Positions 60,964-64,000 of a stretch of DNA of 64,000 bases are shown here, piece after piece. The stretch is taken from the NCBI GenBank assembly GCA_019722365.1, contig JADFUC010000297.1, forward strand, positions 248,001 to 312,000. Direction: 5' to 3'. Below the pieces are notes generated by a model. That model saw only the letters and a list, made by a program, of their open reading frames with translations. It ran no database searches and had not been told where the DNA came from. A program made the translations under genes and the position numbers. Within the stretch, counting starts at the first letter, position 1. Each line of letters begins with the position of its first letter. This DNA comes from Lithospermum erythrorhizon. Its lineage: Eukaryota; Streptophyta; Magnoliopsida; Boraginales; Boraginaceae.

Positions 60964-63900
60964 TCATACCATTTCTACTCCCACACTATGAGATGCTGGG
61001 GATAAGTCGTTGTGCATTAGAAGGGGAAAGAATAGCGCTATAAGCAATGGATTCTTTCTCATACATGTAAAGAAATCATCCTTGCTAATCTTTCCATCAC
61101 AGTCGATATCAAATAATGTGAAGAGTCCGTGGATCTGCATGTTCCATGTCAAAGATCAAACAAATGGAGAAGAAAGATATAGAGGAAGCAGTTTGAAGCA
61201 AACAGATTGTCATATGGTGATATTAATAGAAATTTTTCAGTTGCTGCTATAGATTGGTACTCTAATTCTTTACCTCAATCTGGTTCAAGTTTGGAATTGC
61301 AGGTAAGAGTGAGGTTCCAAACTGCAACGAAATGAATCGAGTTGCCTTAGATTTGAAAAAATGAAGCTCAGGGGAAACAGGGGTCCAAGATTTGAAAATG
61401 TACCTCTTCCTCTAAAATGAAGTTATTTTGATTGCCATTACATCCTCTAAAAGCCAATTCACAAGCAGGTTCAAACAACGGTTGCTTCAGGATGTAAGCT
61501 GATCCGACCAAAAACTGAAATTAAATAAATGTAACATGAGATCCCACATCATGCACCTTCGCCCCATGTTCCAAGCCCAGAATAAGGCAGACTGTTCTTA
61601 CATCTGGATTTTATCTGTGTAGCTATAACTTATATACATTTCTAGTTCACTTTGTCGATCCTGTATACTTGTTTGTACATAAGGTTGTATCTGTCTACAT
61701 GGCCTGACCAAAGTAATCGAAAGAGGTTCCCAAATTTTGGAACAAACGTACTCAGGTTCCTTCACTAGTTGGAGCTTTTGATCATCTCAATTGAATAGTT
61801 GGAACAAATCAAATAAATCAAGTAAACGGTTTAAGAGATGTAGTTGATGCACTAAGTACTTACACCAATGCATGTCAACAGGTTTATGGAAGAAATGTAA
61901 AAAGGATTGTGGGAACCGAAATATTTAACTATACGACTGTTCATGCATTGATATATAAACTGAAACACATATAGGTAAGGGCGAGTAATAAGAACAGAGA
62001 ACATCACTTGTTTAAATGTGATCTTCCCAATATTCTTCTGATCAATGAAGCCAAATATCTGCAACACAATACTTTGAAACATAAATAGCAAGATCAAATA
62101 ATAAGCTTTCAGAATTATCGGCTTTAGTTGTATAAAGAGATGATTAACATATAAGTAGAAATAATAAAATAAAATAATAATTGATCATATAGAGAAAGGG
62201 TTGAAAATGTTAGTGGCAACAGACCTTCTCAGCCAAACTGCAACGCTTCAACCTAAGAGCATTGAGGAAGTCAGGAAACTCCACATAGCTCCTGTAAATG
62301 TCGGAAGTAGTTTTGCTATTTACTGGATGAAATATTCAGGGACAGAGATGGATCATGGAAGTAAAATGAAAATGTTCACGCGTAATCACAAATAAATCAT
62401 ATATTTCAAATAGATTAGTGCATGGTGTTCTGAAAGCTGTTAATTGACTAAACAACTCAATCCTTGTATGTTTTGCTTTGCTCCATACACACAATGCGTA
62501 CATCAATTTCACTTCTTACTATGTTTCACTTTTCTTATTTCATGAACAAGACAATCAGTATCAGTATAGTTTTCTAGACAATCAATAGTGTTATGCATTA
62601 CTAAATCGATCATTTTGTCTTACCATAAGAACATATCACTAGAATGCCTGACCAACTTCTTATAAATAATATTCAACACTAGGATCCAGTACCCAAAATC
62701 AACCATGAAACTAAGATTGGACTGAGATTTAAACATAACCGAACTAAATCCAATGAAAACTACGATTCAGCTCAAATGTGTATCTTCAGTCATGAAATCC
62801 ATTTAAAAACTGTATCTTATGGATTAGCATATGATTGAAAAATAGACGGTACCTGTAGTCTGGATCCATTGAAAGAAAAATGTCGAGAAAATCCACAGCT
62901 TCTATACTACTTATCTGGAACAACTGAAATGCAAGCAACGAAAGTCATCTCCCCTTTCAGTTGGGCATGTAGTTAAAATAAGTGAAAAACATTTCCCAAA
63001 CAAAGATGCCAAAATATAAAATTCATGATGTTCCTTTTTATTTTTGCATTGCAGCTATATTTCACAAATATGTTTCGATAAATCCCACTCGTACTTGGAG
63101 AAAACAAGTAGAAAAAATCAAGACTAAACATGTTACATGCATCAATAGTTACTTTGAGATGATTGAGGCTTATTTCACCAAGCCAACGAGGTTGGTATGT
63201 TGTTTGTGGCCATTATTATTATGCACTTGTCAATGGTTCAAGTGTTAAGTCAGGTCATGAGGCCATACATGGAATGCATACTTGTCAATTAGCTTTCGTC
63301 CAAGAAAGTCATGTTTGTATTTAAACTTAACTTTGCAAGATACCGACAATCCCTTTTTAAAGAAAACTCAATCAAGCACAAACTATATGTCCAAGCCGCT
63401 ACTTGAATTTGTAAGTTATAGAAAAGTGTGATGGAGCAATCAAAACTCACAGATTGAACTCCTGCCATTTCAACCATATACAGTGATGGATTTTTCTGCA
63501 AAAAGTACAGATCAGTCATTATTCACTGGATGAAAAAACTAGGCGATTCTCTATCAGGATAGAACATTGAGCATGGAGGGACAGTGAGATAGACAGTAAC
63601 TGGCCAACGAGAGAAACATTTTTATGAAAAGGAAACAAAGAGCATTTTGGCTCCTCCACAATCACATGAAGGCAATGATCTTTTTCGCTTACTCATAGAT
63701 CGAAGCAATATGATTTTTCCTTTCTAGAGAATTAGGAGTGAAGTTCAGAAATTAAGACCAACAGAAGTGTTACCTGTTTGCACTCAGATGCTTTTGTCAG
63801 AAGCATAGTGTCTCCATAACTATATGATGTCTGAACAACATTTAAAGCAGTAGCAATTGCGTGGCTTGTCTGCATGACAACATCAGTGTGATTTAATAGA

Positions 63901-64000
63901 AAAGTTTATAACCTTCAAATGAGTCAGATATGGTATGCAACTAAAATTAGACGGATGAAAAGTTACTTATAAAGATAAATAAAGGCTAAGAATATGAATA
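60964..64000 (-). CDS. LPEAT2: LPEAT2-type lysophospholipid acyltransferase with EF-hands, 3' part (last 8 exons)
   Basis: This is the C-terminal 219 residues of an ER acyltransferase that re-acylates lysophosphatidylethanolamine. Minus-strand exons are 63869-63774, 63495-63451, 62923-62853, 62291-62225, 62058-62008, 61514-61404, 61321-61274 and 61134-60964; phases agree. The first visible exon reads TSHAIATALNVVQTSYSY, a match to the family just after the catalytic domain. KNPSLYMVEMAGVQS and SMDPDY follow. The last exon has one canonical EF-hand loop, DIDCDGKISKDD, then CMRKNPLLIALFFP. Two earlier EF-like loops (IDQKNIGKITFKQ and NGNQNNFILEEE) lack most calcium ligands. The N-terminal membrane segments and the acyltransferase motif (HX4D box) lie beyond the window end. 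In Arabidopsis this gene is next to SOC1, as here. Confidence 0.9.

Noticed and set aside
1..64000. Regularly spaced short repeats that might suggest a CRISPR array
   Set aside because: All tandem arrays here have long, diverged units without conserved repeats and unique spacers, and the genome is a plant's.

Overview
The window is nuclear DNA of a flowering plant, almost certainly a eudicot. It is AT-rich, its genes have many short exons with GT-AG introns, and the spaces between genes are full of retrotransposon remains, MITEs and diverged tandem repeats. I cannot name the family of plants. All exon joins below were worked out by hand from splice signals, reading phase and family conservation, and no alignment was run.

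Seven protein genes can be supported. An AHL22-type AT-hook/PPC protein is on the plus strand (3898-4848). Six genes follow on the minus strand: an armadillo-repeat kinesin of the ARK family (13491-25587, 19 exons), a gibberellin 20-oxidase (31208-37860, 3 exons) with a decayed Copia element in its first intron, a GAUT1-type homogalacturonan galacturonosyltransferase (40833-45474, 10 exons) that seems to carry a local lesion, SAP18 (46912-49743, 6 exons), a SOC1-type MADS-box gene (50941-55140, 7 coding exons), and the 3' part of the EF-hand acyltransferase LPEAT2 (60964 to beyond the window end).

The non-genic sequence is layered. At 6569-12067 a 5.5 kb CACTA-like element without a transposase seems to split a tRNA-derived SINE. 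That element contains a nested solo LTR and a 160-bp tandem array, and the array is itself interrupted by a 0.7 kb insert. Kinesin intron 1 (5.2 kb) contains two unrelated tandem arrays. Stowaway-like MITEs lie in SAP18 intron 1 and at 26.65 kb, and a LINE relic lies in SOC1 intron 1.

The gene order recalls Arabidopsis chromosome 2, where SAP18, AGL6, SOC1 and LPEAT2 are neighbours and AHL22 is close. Here the AGL6 position is empty, while GAUT1, which in Arabidopsis sits beside AGL13 on chromosome 3, is next to SAP18. Several of these genes bear on flowering and growth: AHL22 and SOC1 in flowering time, SAP18 in histone deacetylation, GA20ox in gibberellin supply. I found no new multigene system. 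The most notable observations are an in-frame loss of the first strand of the kinesin motor, the GAUT1 lesion, the missing AGL6, and the nested insertions.
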